From contig NZ_JAFCMB010000002.1 of the NCBI RefSeq assembly GCF_018130145.1, positions 62,001-126,000 on the forward strand: a stretch of 64,000 bases of DNA, given 5' to 3'. The stretch's first letter is position 1, and each line of letters starts with the position of its first letter. Made by a program: the position numbers and the translations under genes. The stretch is from Bradyrhizobium sp. AUGA SZCCT0176 (GTDB taxonomy: Bacteria > Pseudomonadota > Alphaproteobacteria > Rhizobiales > Xanthobacteraceae). Positions 27,792-36,683 of this stretch are shown piece after piece. Under the pieces are notes generated by a model that saw only the letters and a list, made by a program, of their open reading frames with translations, ran no database searches and was not told where the DNA came from.

Positions 27792-28346
27792 TTAACGCGT
27801 GAAGCTGCCGCTCGGCATCGGCGCCGGGAACGGCGCGGCGGATTGTTGGGTGGACTGCGCGGGCGCCGCCGATTGGGCCGCCGGCTGGTCGGGCGGCGGC
27901 GCGGTGGTGCGCTTGCGCACGATCTTCTTCGGCTTCGGCGCCGGCGGCGCTGCGTTGGTGCCGCCCTCTTCCTCGGGCGCGGCATCGGGCTCTGCGGCGG
28001 CGGGCTCAGCCGCGGGCGCTGCTGCAACCGGGGCCTGCCTGCCTCTGGATTTCGCGGATCCCTTCGATTTCGGCTCCTGCGGCGCCGGTGCGACCGCTGC
28101 CTGGGCATTCGGGTCGTCGATCTGCTGCTGGCGCGCGCCTCTGTAGAGATCCTTCGGCACGCCCTGCTCGAGACCGGGCACACCGTCGGGGAAAACCGGT
28201 TTGCGTTCACCGGGCAGCTTCTTTTTGGTGTCGAGGAAGTCGAGCATGTCGGTCGGATCGAAATTGCCGATGCTGCTACAGCCCGCCAGCGCGCTGGAAA
28301 ACGCGATGAGGACGGTGGCTGCGATCAGACGGTGCGGGCGGCGCAT
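27792..28346 (-). CDS. Short proline/alanine-rich lipoprotein in the bamB position
   Basis: A 184-residue lipoprotein: signal peptide with lipobox SALAGC, lipidated at C23. A conserved-looking segment TKKKLPGERKPVFPDGVPG follows, then a low-complexity Ala/Pro/Lys region to the end. It has no PQQ/WD-type beta-propeller repeats, although it occupies the place where E. coli has bamB between yfgM and der. The LPGER segment resembles the start of some alphaproteobacterial BamB proteins (from memory). It may be a reduced BamB-like or an unrelated outer-membrane lipoprotein. Confidence 0.7.
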   Translation of the reverse strand: MRRPHRLIAATVLIAFSSALAGCSSIGNFDPTDMLDFLDTKKKLPGERKPVFPDGVPGLEQGVPKDLYRGARQQQIDDPNAQAAVAPAPQEPKSKGSAKSRGRQAPVAAAPAAEPAAAEPDAAPEEEGGTNAAPPAPKPKKIVRKRTTAPPPDQPAAQSAAPAQSTQQSAAPFPAPMPSGSFTR

Positions 28347-28375
28347 GCTCGGTTCTCGTTATCTCGTTGGCCGGC

Positions 28376-29029
28376 TCAGCTCTTTGCGACAGGCGGAAGC
28401 AACGCCTGCAGCGCTTCGGCGCGTGAGCGCAGGCTCGGTGGCGTGCCGCCGTCATTGGCAATTACGTCCAGCCATTGCCGTGTCGCTGTCGCATCGTTGG
28501 CGCGCCAGGCCGACAGCGCCAGCAATTCGCGCGCAGTATGGCGAAAGGTAGCAGCCGGTCCGGCTGCCGCCTCGAGGCGAGACTTCATGTCAGGATAGGA
28601 GGCGCTCTCCAGCAGCAACTGGGCGGCGCGAATCCGGGCCAGATCCTGTTCCGCCACGCCGACGCTGCGGTCGGCGGCAATCTCGTCGAACATCTTGGCG
28701 GCAGCCTGCTGGTCGCGGCTTGCGACCTCCGCGGCCGTACGCAGGCGCGCCAGCACGCGGTATCCGGCCGGCGCCTTCGCCGCCAGCTCGGCAAACGCCG
28801 CCTCGGCCTCTGCGTGCTTGTTGGCTTCCGATAGCTCTGCCGCCTTGTCGAAGGCCGCACCGGCCTCAACCGCCTTCTTGGCTTCCAGATATTGGTAGCC
28901 ACGCCAGCCACCCACGGAGGCGATGATCAGGAGCGCTCCGGCAATGATATAGATGGAATATTGGTCCCACAGCTTCTTGAGCTGATCGCGACGGACCTCC
29001 TCATCGACTTCATTAAATAATTCAGACAC
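28376..29029 (-). CDS. YfgM-like tetratricopeptide protein
   Basis: 217 residues with a short cytoplasmic N-terminus (FNEVDEEVRRDQLKKLW), one membrane segment (about residues 27-46) and an alpha-helical TPR-like periplasmic part. That is the YfgM/DUF2133 layout known for a protein that works with PpiD at the Sec translocon. Position upstream of the lipoprotein and der supports the assignment. ATG at 29029 is the first residue of the conserved block. Confidence 0.85.
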   Translation of the reverse strand: MSELFNEVDEEVRRDQLKKLWDQYSIYIIAGALLIIASVGGWRGYQYLEAKKAVEAGAAFDKAAELSEANKHAEAEAAFAELAAKAPAGYRVLARLRTAAEVASRDQQAAAKMFDEIAADRSVGVAEQDLARIRAAQLLLESASYPDMKSRLEAAAGPAATFRHTARELLALSAWRANDATATRQWLDVIANDGGTPPSLRSRAEALQALLPPVAKS

Positions 29030-29289
29030 TTAAGGCTATCCCATCCCCGCTGAGCCGCTGGACGCGCGGCGGCGCCCTGCGCCCGATCCCCGCATGGCGG
29101 CGGCGATACCCTAACGATATGGCGGTGGCAAGGCAAAGCGAGCCGGATCAAAGCGTTAACGCTGGACGTGGCAGTTGGAAGCGAGTTGTCCCACGCCGCG
29201 AACGTCCGGGAATATTGACTTCGCGGTTCAAAGCTTGGCGTAATCCGTTCGATTTTTGTCGGTTATACGTCTGATTTTGCAGGTGCTTC
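29030..29289. other. Divergent intergenic region, no gene seen
   Basis: This 260-base gap separates the YfgM-like operon (minus) from the secreted protein at 29290 (plus). It should hold both promoters. A weak candidate is TTGACT near 29215 followed 17-18 bases on by CGTAAT for the plus-strand gene. No repeat or RNA structure stands out. Confidence 0.4.
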
Positions 29290-30153
29290 ATGGTTTGCCG
29301 CGCCCTGGTCGTCACGCTTGCCATCGGGGCCGCCGCCCTGCCCGCCGCGACCCAAGCCTACGACATCAAGGCGAGGACGCCGGACTCGGCATTTTCCGGC
29401 AAGCTGCGCCCGGACATTTTGGGCATCTCAGCGGATTCCACCGCTGATTCCACGCGTGCCACGCTAGATTCGTTCTTCAAGGGACGCTCCAACACCACGA
29501 CCGACGTCCAGCAGCAGAAGTTCGGCAGCACCGCGATCAGCTTCACCTCGGCACTGACTTTCAGCCTTCCTCCCGGGCCCAGCCAGAACGGTGAGATGCT
29601 GTCGAGCAGCTTCTCGTCGCCGGCGAGCGGCAATCGCATTTACTTCCTCGCCCGCAACCTCACCTTTGCGAAGGACCAGCAGCCGGCGAAGGCCGACATG
29701 GTCAAGGAGGTGATGGGCAAATACGGCGCACCCACCATCGTCGGCGATCAGCACCTCTATTACATCTATCGCGCCGGCTCGATCGTATCGGTCGGCACGA
29801 AATACAAGGAAGCAACCGCGATCGAGGCCATCGGCAAGCCACTCGATCCCAAGGCCGCGCTCAAGCTCAACGGCGAAACCATCCGGGGCAGCTGCGTGGC
29901 GGTCGTCAAGCGTGCGCAGGCAAAGGAGAAAGCGCTGGCCGCGATGCTCAGCGAAGCCAAGGGCGCCAATTGCGACGGCGTGCTGAGCGTGCAGCTGATC
30001 CCCGGCACAGCATCCGACCGTGTCGGGATCGCGCAGTTTTCGCTATTGGACGTCAAACGCGTCATCAGCGCGGCGGCGATCGACAGCGATGCGCTTACCG
30101 CGGAACAGAACGAACGCAATGCGATGCCGAAAGGCAGCGCGCCGAAGCTCTGA
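29290..30153 (+). CDS. Hypothetical secreted protein
   Basis: The 287-residue product has a Sec signal peptide (cleavage near ATQAY, residue 24) and a soluble mature part of about 260 residues with two cysteines (RGSCVAV, GANCDGV) and no motif I recognise. The C-terminal segment DGVLSVQLIPGTASDRVGIAQFSLLDV could form a beta sheet. Likely periplasmic. It converges with the acyl-CoA synthetase gene, three bases apart at their ends. Confidence 0.7.
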   Translation: MVCRALVVTLAIGAAALPAATQAYDIKARTPDSAFSGKLRPDILGISADSTADSTRATLDSFFKGRSNTTTDVQQQKFGSTAISFTSALTFSLPPGPSQNGEMLSSSFSSPASGNRIYFLARNLTFAKDQQPAKADMVKEVMGKYGAPTIVGDQHLYYIYRAGSIVSVGTKYKEATAIEAIGKPLDPKAALKLNGETIRGSCVAVVKRAQAKEKALAAMLSEAKGANCDGVLSVQLIPGTASDRVGIAQFSLLDVKRVISAAAIDSDALTAEQNERNAMPKGSAPKL

Positions 30154-30156
30154 TCG

Positions 30157-31752
30157 TCAGGCGCTTAAATTGCGAGCCTCACGCAACTGCCGTTTCAGCA
30201 CCTTGCCGTTGGCGTTGCGCGGCAGCGGATCGGCGGTCAGGTCGATGGTTTCCGGCACCTTGTAGTCCGACAGCCGCTCGGCGCACCACGCACGCAAGGT
30301 CTCAACGCTGGCCCCGCCCCTGATCACGACCACGGCGTGGACGCGCTCGCCGAGCACCGGGCACGGTTTGGCGATGATCGCGCTTTCGAGCACGTCGGGG
30401 TGGCCTGACAGGACAGACTCGACCTCGGCGGAATAAATCTTCAAGCCACCGCGGTTGATCATGTCTTTCTGGCGATCGAACACGCGCACGAAATTCGACT
30501 CATCGATCGAGCCGAGATCGCCGGAATGCCAGAAGCCGGCGGTGAAACTCTCAGCCGTTGCTTTTGGATTGTTCCAGTAGCCCTTGATGACCGAGCCGCC
30601 GTGGATCCAGATTTCACCGATCGCGCCCCGCGGCAGTTCGTGGCCGTCGGCATCGACGACGATGATCTGCGCGCCGGGACAGGGCAAGCCAACGCTGTCG
30701 ATGTACCGCGCGGTCAATTCGCCGGGCATCATGGTCGACGGCGACGTCGTCTCGGTGGCGCCGTAGCAATTTGCCAGCTTCAGGCCCGGAATCCTGGCGG
30801 CCAGCCGCTCGATCGTCGCAATCGGCATCGGCGCCCCGCCAAAGCCGCCGATCCGCCAGTTCGACAGATCGTAGCCGTCGAAATCCGGCTGCAGCAGGCA
30901 GAGATTATACATCGCCGGCACCATCACGGTGTAGGTGACGCGCTCTCGCGCCGCCAGCTTCAGATATTCCGCGGCCTTGAACTCCGGCATCACGATCAGC
31001 GCGCCCGCGCAGCGAGCCATGGTCGTGATATTGGCGACCACGCCGGTGACGTGCCCGAGTGGCACCGCGGCGATCGAGCGGTCCGCCGCGGTCAACTGCA
31101 GGCAGGACACGAAGACCATCGACGAATGGATGATGTTGCAATGCGCCAGCATTGCGCCCTTTGGCTTGCCGGTGGTGCCCGACGTGTAGAGGATCATCGC
31201 GGTGTCTTCTTCGCCGACCTCGGCAGGCGTCGCCGACGCTTCGATATCCAACAGATCGGAGAACTGCGAGGTGCTGCCGTCACCGACGGCAACGCGATGC
31301 AGGAGGTCAGGCACATCGCGCGCATCCGGCACGCGCTCGGCCAGTGTCGCTTCGTGGACCAGGAGCGTTGCGCCTGAATCGGTCAGCACATAGGCGATCT
31401 CAGGCTTTTGCTGGCGGATCGACAGCAACACCGTCACAAGGCCGGCATGAGCGGCGGCGAACATCGTCAGCACGAACTCGACGCGATTGCCGAGCAGCAC
31501 GGCGATACGATCGCCGCGCTGCAATCCGAGCCGCTGAAACCCGGCCGCAATCCGTGCCGATTGAGAGGCCACGTCGCGCCAACTCATCCGGCGATCACCG
31601 CAGATCAACGCTTCGCCATCCGGATTTCTCTCTGCAGCCTCGGCAATCATCGCCCAGACGGAGCCCGGCCGTTCGCTAAATGCCGACACGACGCGGTCGC
31701 CGAAGCGCGTCTCGAGCCGCATCGCCGGAATAGGATGTTGCGACCAGTCCAT
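30157..31752 (-). CDS. AMP-dependent acyl-CoA synthetase/ligase
   Basis: The 531 residues contain all adenylation-domain core motifs: A3 LYTSGTTGKPKGA, A5 NCYGATETTSP, A7 SGDLG, A8 FDRQKDMINRGGLKIYSAEVE, and the catalytic lysine in PRNANGKVLKRQL. It activates a carboxylic acid to acyl-AMP and then acyl-CoA; chain type cannot be read off. It is the last gene of a minus-strand run (crotonase, TetR, periplasmic protein, NnrU), starting 18 bases after the NnrU stop. That suggests fatty or aromatic acid degradation under the local TetR. Confidence 0.88.
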   Translation of the reverse strand: MDWSQHPIPAMRLETRFGDRVVSAFSERPGSVWAMIAEAAERNPDGEALICGDRRMSWRDVASQSARIAAGFQRLGLQRGDRIAVLLGNRVEFVLTMFAAAHAGLVTVLLSIRQQKPEIAYVLTDSGATLLVHEATLAERVPDARDVPDLLHRVAVGDGSTSQFSDLLDIEASATPAEVGEEDTAMILYTSGTTGKPKGAMLAHCNIIHSSMVFVSCLQLTAADRSIAAVPLGHVTGVVANITTMARCAGALIVMPEFKAAEYLKLAARERVTYTVMVPAMYNLCLLQPDFDGYDLSNWRIGGFGGAPMPIATIERLAARIPGLKLANCYGATETTSPSTMMPGELTARYIDSVGLPCPGAQIIVVDADGHELPRGAIGEIWIHGGSVIKGYWNNPKATAESFTAGFWHSGDLGSIDESNFVRVFDRQKDMINRGGLKIYSAEVESVLSGHPDVLESAIIAKPCPVLGERVHAVVVIRGGASVETLRAWCAERLSDYKVPETIDLTADPLPRNANGKVLKRQLREARNLSA

Positions 31753-31770
31753 GGCTCAACTCTTGCCTTG

Positions 31771-32355
31771 CTAGACTCCAACCACGGGGACGCCGATCAC
31801 GACCGGATGGAAGGCAAATGCCAGCGCCAGATAGGCGATGATCCCGACCGCGATCGCGATCAGGTCGTTGCCGGGACCGCCGACCGGTATCGGCGGCCCG
31901 CCGGCGTCCGCACGGCGTTTCAGCGAGATGCGGTCGAACACCGCCCACGCCAGGAACGAGCCGAACAGGATGATCGAGCCGAGATCGCCATTGGCGAGCA
32001 GATGCGCGGCCGCCCACAGCTTGACGCCGGTCAGCATCGGATGCTTCAGCGTCGTGTAGATCCGGCCGCGGATGTAGGAGGCGACCACCAGAATGATCGC
32101 GGGCAGCATCAGGGCCACGGTGATGTGCTTGAACGCCGTCGGCGGGTTCCAGACGTCGATCCAGCCCGTAGCGCGATAATTGGCAAAGCCCCAGATGACC
32201 AGCGCCAGGCCCGCACCCGAGGCCAGCGTATAGCCGATCTTGTAGCCGCCCTCGCCCATTGAGCCGACGACCCGTGCACGCAATTTGCGCTGCGTGGTCA
32301 GCGTGTGGACGCCGAGAAACAGGACCAGGCCCAGGATCATCACCAGCAGTCCCAT
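31771..32355 (-). CDS. NnrU family membrane protein
   Basis: A 194-residue polytopic protein with about five or six membrane segments and the region STRGRIYTTLKHPML-like (here YIRGRIYTTLKHPMLTGVK), a hallmark of the NnrU family, which is related to ICMT-type membrane methyltransferases. NnrU was first linked to nitric oxide and nitrite metabolism, but no denitrification gene is nearby. ATG at 32355 follows GGGAGAGGA. Probably cotranscribed with the acyl-CoA synthetase. Confidence 0.85.
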   Translation of the reverse strand: MGLLVMILGLVLFLGVHTLTTQRKLRARVVGSMGEGGYKIGYTLASGAGLALVIWGFANYRATGWIDVWNPPTAFKHITVALMLPAIILVVASYIRGRIYTTLKHPMLTGVKLWAAAHLLANGDLGSIILFGSFLAWAVFDRISLKRRADAGGPPIPVGGPGNDLIAIAVGIIAYLALAFAFHPVVIGVPVVGV

Positions 32356-32441
32356 GACGTCCTCTCCCTGGGCGGCTTCGCTTCTACCCTCGCCTATCAT
32401 TGATGGGGCTTGGAGCGCAATGCGCTACGCCGCCATCCGCC

Positions 32442-33044
32442 TCATGGCTTCTCCACTTGCTTCTTCAGATCGCGGTTGTCGACATAACGAATGGCGATCG
32501 GTCGCCCGGCCAGCGCGCCTCCGAGCTCGCCGGTGAATTTCAGCGGTTTGCAGGCCTCGAGCGAGGCGTTGATCGCCTTCAGGTAGGTGGCACGGGTATC
32601 GGCTGGAACGCCGGCGGTGGCGAAGGTCAGCCGGGGCGCGGCAATGATTTCGCCCGACCGCTTGAAACTGAAGCGCACCGACATCTGCATGCCCTCGCGC
32701 GCGCTATCGGCCGGCGGCGGGGTCCAGCAGGATCGCAGCGCCGCAAACAGGTCGCCGATGCTGTCGAGGTCGTGGTCCGGCTTCCGGTATTTCGCCGCCT
32801 GGTCCTTTGGCGGTACGCTTTCGATCGTCAGTTGCAGGTTCTGGCCGTAGGGATAATCGATCTCGGGAATGCAGGGGCCATCGTTGAACACGCTGCAGAA
32901 TGACGGTGTGCAGGGCTGGCCGTCGAGCACGCTGCACGGCGCGTGCGAAAACGGCGTGGCGTCGATCTGACGCCGCGACTGGGCGTCGGCGGCGCCGATA
33001 CCGGCAACCGCGACGATCAGGCAGATGATGACGCGCCGGAGCAT
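32442..33044 (-). CDS. Periplasmic protein with TonB/TolA C-terminal-like region
   Basis: A 200-residue protein with signal peptide (residues 1-22, cleavage near ADAQS). A cysteine-rich stretch follows (APCSVLDGQPCTPSFCS, then GPCIPEIDYPYG), and the C-terminal domain's SCWTPPP...MSVRFSFKRSGEI resembles the TonB/TolA carboxyl-terminal fold. It could link envelope layers or bind an outer-membrane partner. ATG at 33044 has AAGGGAA upstream; a longer frame would place charged residues before the signal peptide. Confidence 0.65.
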   Translation of the reverse strand: MLRRVIICLIVAVAGIGAADAQSRRQIDATPFSHAPCSVLDGQPCTPSFCSVFNDGPCIPEIDYPYGQNLQLTIESVPPKDQAAKYRKPDHDLDSIGDLFAALRSCWTPPPADSAREGMQMSVRFSFKRSGEIIAAPRLTFATAGVPADTRATYLKAINASLEACKPLKFTGELGGALAGRPIAIRYVDNRDLKKQVEKP

Positions 33045-33131
33045 ACGCCGGTTCCCTTGATGTCGACGATCCAATCAAGTTGGTCCGCGCCTTGGTCGGG
33101 TTCAAGCGGGCCGGCGTTCACATCCCCGCGT

Positions 33132-33689
33132 TCATTTCCCGGCATTCATCGCCGATAGTTCCGCAATCAGCGCCTTTTCGCTGGGCTGGTCGAGCACGCC
33201 GGCCGCATAGAGCGAAATACCACCATAGAGCGTGATGTAGATCTTCATCACGGCCCGGCGCCGCGCGGCTGATGTCGGGATGTCCTGGCAAAAGATCCGC
33301 ATCGCCTGGGTGATGACGCCGTGGACCGCGGTCTGCAGCGGCGGATTGTGCTTCATCGTCGCGTGCGGGCGGCTGGTCATCAGCGCATAGAGCGCACGGT
33401 TGGCGAGCGCGAAGCGGACATATTTCGCGGTGTAATCCTCCGGCGTGGTCGCCTTGACGAGGATCGCGGCCAGCCGGTCATAGGCGCCGGTGGCGACCGC
33501 ATCGAGCAGCGCTTCGCGATCCCTGAAATGATTATACAGCGAGCGATGCGCAACACCGACGGCATCAGCCACCTCGCGCAAACTCAATTGCTCATGGCCG
33601 GCCTTGGCCACCAGACGGGTGGCGGCCTTCAGCGCGGCTGATTTCAGATTGCCGTGGCGGTAAGTCGCCCGGCGCGGCGATGCGGTCAT
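33132..33689 (-). CDS. TetR family transcriptional regulator
   Basis: A 185-residue regulator. The N-terminal helix-turn-helix is clear: LSLREVADAVGVAHRSLYNHFRDREALLDAV at about residues 35-65, followed by a ligand-binding domain of the TetR_C type. It is the second gene after a crotonase on the same strand, with a 60-base gap. Two matching 15-bp palindromes upstream of that crotonase (34497 and 34567) are its likely operators, which would give autoregulation of the whole run. Confidence 0.9.
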   Translation of the reverse strand: MTASPRRATYRHGNLKSAALKAATRLVAKAGHEQLSLREVADAVGVAHRSLYNHFRDREALLDAVATGAYDRLAAILVKATTPEDYTAKYVRFALANRALYALMTSRPHATMKHNPPLQTAVHGVITQAMRIFCQDIPTSAARRRAVMKIYITLYGGISLYAAGVLDQPSEKALIAELSAMNAGK

Positions 33690-33749
33690 ATCCCTTCATA
33701 CAAAGACCCCGGCCGCAGCGCCACTGTCGCGGACACGATTTTCCGAAGC

Positions 33750-34475
33750 TTAAGCCGAAACGCGGCTCCTGATGCGATCCTCGCCATATTGCGGGGTGAT
33801 GTCCTCGTCGATCATGCCGCGGATCATCTTGATCACGGCACCGCGCGCCCGCGCCTTGGTGGCGGCATGCGCCGCCATGTCGAGCGTGCTCAGCTTCCCG
33901 GCCACCTCCTCCGCACTGCGCTCCAGGGCGTCAGCCGGCACTACGCGGTCGAAGAAGCCGGCCGTGACGGCTTCCGCCGGACCGAACATTTCGGCCGTCA
34001 TCACGACCCGGCTGAAATAGGTCGGCGTCAGTCGCTGCCGGGCGATCTCTATGGCGAACCGCGGCACCGTGAGCCCGATTGCAACTTCATTCATCCCGAT
34101 CAAGTAATTGCCCTCGGCGGCGAGACGGTGGTCGCTGGACATGATCAGGAAGGCCCCCATCGGATAGGCGTTGCCCTGGCAGACCGCGACCACCGGGGTC
34201 GGAAACGACAGGATGCGCAGCGCCAGTTCGGCGCCCGCTTTCAGCATCAGGTACTGATCCTCGGCGCTCCCTTTGGCGAAGACGTTGAGGTCGAAACCGC
34301 CGGAAAAGTGCCTCCCGCGCGCCTTCAGGATCACGACGGTTTTGTCCTTTTCCGCCTGGTCGAACGCCGCATGCAGCGCGTTGAGCATCGCCAGCGACAT
34401 CACATTGGCCTTGCCTTCGTCCATCACGATGGTGCCGACGGGGCCGGTGCGGGAATAGGTCGCAAGATCAGTCAT
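33750..34475 (-). CDS. Enoyl-CoA hydratase/isomerase (crotonase) family protein
   Basis: 241 residues of crotonase fold with the two oxyanion-hole regions ARGRHFSGGFDLN and QGNAYPMGAFLIM. The typical catalytic glutamates are not obvious at the usual places, so it may be an isomerase, hydrolase or thioesterase-like member. ATG at 34475 has a strong GGGAGG; the frame extends 55 codons further upstream but that part overlaps the palindromic promoter region. First gene of the TetR-acyl-CoA synthetase run. Confidence 0.87.
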   Translation of the reverse strand: MTDLATYSRTGPVGTIVMDEGKANVMSLAMLNALHAAFDQAEKDKTVVILKARGRHFSGGFDLNVFAKGSAEDQYLMLKAGAELALRILSFPTPVVAVCQGNAYPMGAFLIMSSDHRLAAEGNYLIGMNEVAIGLTVPRFAIEIARQRLTPTYFSRVVMTAEMFGPAEAVTAGFFDRVVPADALERSAEEVAGKLSTLDMAAHAATKARARGAVIKMIRGMIDEDITPQYGEDRIRSRVSA

Positions 34476-34496
34476 GTTGGCCTCCCTGTTTTGTAA

Positions 34497-34581
34497 GCAT
34501 CCAGTGGATACTTTAGAACGCGACTGGCCGGCGCAAGGGATTTTGCTGAACCAGATTCGCATGGAGGCATCCACTGGATGC
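34497..34581 (-). promoter_or_regulatory. Twin palindromic operators upstream of the crotonase-TetR run
   Basis: GCATCCAGTGGATAC at 34497-34511 and the perfect palindrome GCATCCACTGGATGC at 34567-34581 share the form GCATCCANTGGATRC. Their centres are 70 bp apart. The nearer one is 22 bases from the crotonase start codon. Between them, on the minus strand, TTGCGC and TAAAGT 15 bases apart could be a promoter. Repeated palindromes of this size fit a TetR dimer. Confidence 0.65.
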
Positions 34582-34684
34582 ATGAGTGGTGGCGGATCGA
34601 ACCAACGCGCCGGTTTGGCCCGTAGGTCGCTCGTACTCACGCTGCCGTTGTGGTATGATAGGTGGAACAGCAGGGATTGCAGGC

Positions 34685-34900
34685 GTGAAGAAGAAAGATC
34701 ATGAGGCCCGCTTGGTCAAAACGGCCAAGGAGATTGCCGTCAGCGGAAGGCATAACGGCTGGTTCTATGTGGCTTGCGAACTTAGGAGCAAAGGCGAACC
34801 GCTTGCGCTTCAGGTCCTCGAGAAAGAGCCGTTTAGGTCCGAACTTGATCGGATTTGTGCTAAGTCGAGAAGGCAGAAGTGGGGTGCTACGGATGTCTAA
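34685..34900 (+). CDS. Small hypothetical protein
   Basis: A possible 71-residue basic protein starting at GTG 34685 with AGGG eight bases before it. It contains SGRHNGWFYVACELRSKGEP, which looks like a compact helix-rich protein of a kind often left as hypothetical. Its base composition is visibly less GC-rich than its neighbours, suggesting a transferred or fast-evolving gene. It could be chance. It ends 13 bases before the convergent prfC stop. Confidence 0.45.
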   Translation: MKKKDHEARLVKTAKEIAVSGRHNGWFYVACELRSKGEPLALQVLEKEPFRSELDRICAKSRRQKWGATDV

Positions 34901-34912
34901 AAGCCCTCGCCC

Positions 34913-36532
34913 TCACGCCTTCTTCTTCACATCCTTGATGTGAGAAAACACGATGCCCTCGGCGCGTTCCTTGGTATAGCCCAAATAGAACTCGTTCTTG
35001 GCGAGGAACACCGGGTCACCGTCGACGTCATCGGCGACACCCGAACCATTGGCCGACATGAACGCGTCGAGCTTCTTGCGGTCGTCGGACGAGATCCAGC
35101 GCGCCAGCTGGAATTCCGAGACTTCGAATTCGACCGGCAGCGAATATTCCGCATCGAGCCGCGCTTTGAGCACGTCGAGCTGCAGCGGACCGACCACGCC
35201 GACCAGCGCCGGCGCGCCGTCGCGCGGGCGGAACACCTGCACGACGCCCTCCTCCGACATCTGCTGCAGCGCTTCCTTCAGCTTCTTGGCCTTCATGGCG
35301 TCGGTCAGGCGCACGCGGCGGACGATTTCCGGTGCAAAGCTCGGCACGCCGACGAACGTGAGATCTTCGCCTTCGGTGAGCGTGTCGCCGATCCGCAAGG
35401 TGCCGTGGTTGGGAATGCCGACGACATCGCCGGCAAAGGCTTCATCCGCCACCGAGCGGTCCTGGGCAAAGAAGAATTGCGGCGAGGACAGCGACATGTT
35501 CTTGCCGGTGCGCACCAGCTTGGCCTTCATGCCGCGGCTGAGCTTGCCGGAGCACAGCCGCGCGAACGCGATGCGGTCGCGGTGGTTCGGATCCATGTTG
35601 GCCTGGATCTTGAACACGAAGGCGCTCATGCGCGGCTCTGATGCCTCGACCTTGCGCAGGTTGCTCTCCTGCGCGCGCGGCGGCGGCGCAAAGCGCCCCA
35701 GACCTTCCAGCAAATCGCCGACGCCGAAATTGCGCAGCGCGCTGCCGAAATAGACCGGCGTCAGATGGCCCTCGCGGAACGCCTCGAGTTCGAACGGCTT
35801 GCAGGCTTCCGAGACCAGCGCGAGTTCGTCCTTGACCTCGGCGACGTCGAGATTGGCGCTCCGGCCGGCGAGATCGGCGATGTCGATCTGCTGCGCGGCG
35901 CCGGTCTTGGCGCCGCCGCCTTCGAGCAGGCGCACGCCGCCGGTGGCGATGTCGTAGGTGCCGAGGAAGTCACGGCCGCGGCCGACCGGCCAGGTCATCG
36001 GCGTGGTGTCGAGCGCCAGCGTCTTCTCGATCTCGTCGAGCAGCTCGAACGTGTCGCGGCTCTCGCGGTCCATCTTGTTGATAAAGGTGATGATCGGGAT
36101 GTCGCGCAGGCGGCATACCTCGAACAGCTTTCTGGTGCGCGCCTCGATGCCCTTGGCGGCGTCGATCACCATGACCGCGGAATCGACCGCCGTCAGCGTG
36201 CGGTAGGTGTCCTCCGAAAAGTCTTCATGGCCCGGCGTATCCAGGAGGTTGAAGACCAGGCCATCGAACTCGAAGGTCATCACCGAGGTCACGACCGAAA
36301 TGCCGCGCTCGCGCTCGATCTTCATCCAGTCGGATCGGGTGTTGCGGCGTTCGCCCTTGGCCTTGACCTGGCCGGCAAGGTTGATGGCGCCGCCGAACAG
36401 CAGCAGCTTTTCGGTCAGCGTGGTCTTGCCGGCGTCCGGGTGGGAAATGATGGCAAAGGTCCGCCGCCGCGCCACTTCATCTGCAAGCGGCGAGCGGGAC
36501 GGCGATTCGGCTGAAACGGCAATGTCGGACAT
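34913..36532 (-). CDS. prfC: Peptide chain release factor 3
   Basis: A translational GTPase that recycles RF1/RF2 after termination. The 539 residues show G1 [10 protein letters not shown]2 RGISVVTS, G3 DTPGHEDFS and G4 NKMDRE, followed by the elongation-factor-like domains, with an ending [14 protein letters not shown] at 36532 is the start of the conserved block; eleven further codons upstream are not conserved in character. It diverges from the sugE riboswitch region. Confidence 0.95.
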   Translation of the reverse strand: MSDIAVSAESPSRSPLADEVARRRTFAIISHPDAGKTTLTEKLLLFGGAINLAGQVKAKGERRNTRSDWMKIERERGISVVTSVMTFEFDGLVFNLLDTPGHEDFSEDTYRTLTAVDSAVMVIDAAKGIEARTRKLFEVCRLRDIPIITFINKMDRESRDTFELLDEIEKTLALDTTPMTWPVGRGRDFLGTYDIATGGVRLLEGGGAKTGAAQQIDIADLAGRSANLDVAEVKDELALVSEACKPFELEAFREGHLTPVYFGSALRNFGVGDLLEGLGRFAPPPRAQESNLRKVEASEPRMSAFVFKIQANMDPNHRDRIAFARLCSGKLSRGMKAKLVRTGKNMSLSSPQFFFAQDRSVADEAFAGDVVGIPNHGTLRIGDTLTEGEDLTFVGVPSFAPEIVRRVRLTDAMKAKKLKEALQQMSEEGVVQVFRPRDGAPALVGVVGPLQLDVLKARLDAEYSLPVEFEVSEFQLARWISSDDRKKLDAFMSANGSGVADDVDGDPVFLAKNEFYLGYTKERAEGIVFSHIKDVKKKA

Positions 36533-36617
36533 GAATCGAGCGTTTGGCAGGGAAAACGGGCGCAATCAAGGGCGATTTGGCAATTGCCGACCGTGGATAC
36601 AACCCCCATATCCAGCA

Positions 36618-36677
36618 GGGAAGGACGACCTTCCCATCACCATCATCCGCGGGGACGACCCTGCCTTATCTGGAGGG
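36618..36677 (+). promoter_or_regulatory. Guanidine-II (mini-ykkC) riboswitch
   Basis: Two hairpins with identical ACGA loops precede the sugE start. P1: GGGAAGG (36618-36624), ACGA, CCTTCCC (36629-36635), seven perfect pairs. P2: GCGGGG (36649-36654), ACGA, CCCTGC (36659-36664), six pairs with one G-U. A 13-base linker joins them. The Shine-Dalgarno GGAGGG is at 36672-36677. This is exactly the mini-ykkC layout, known to bind two guanidinium ions and turn on translation of guanidine exporters. Confidence 0.92.
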
Positions 36678-36683
36678 TTTGTC

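Noticed and set aside
31771..32355. Denitrification cluster signalled by NnrU
   Set aside because: No nir, nor or nnrR gene is present. The gene lies in a lipid-type run.
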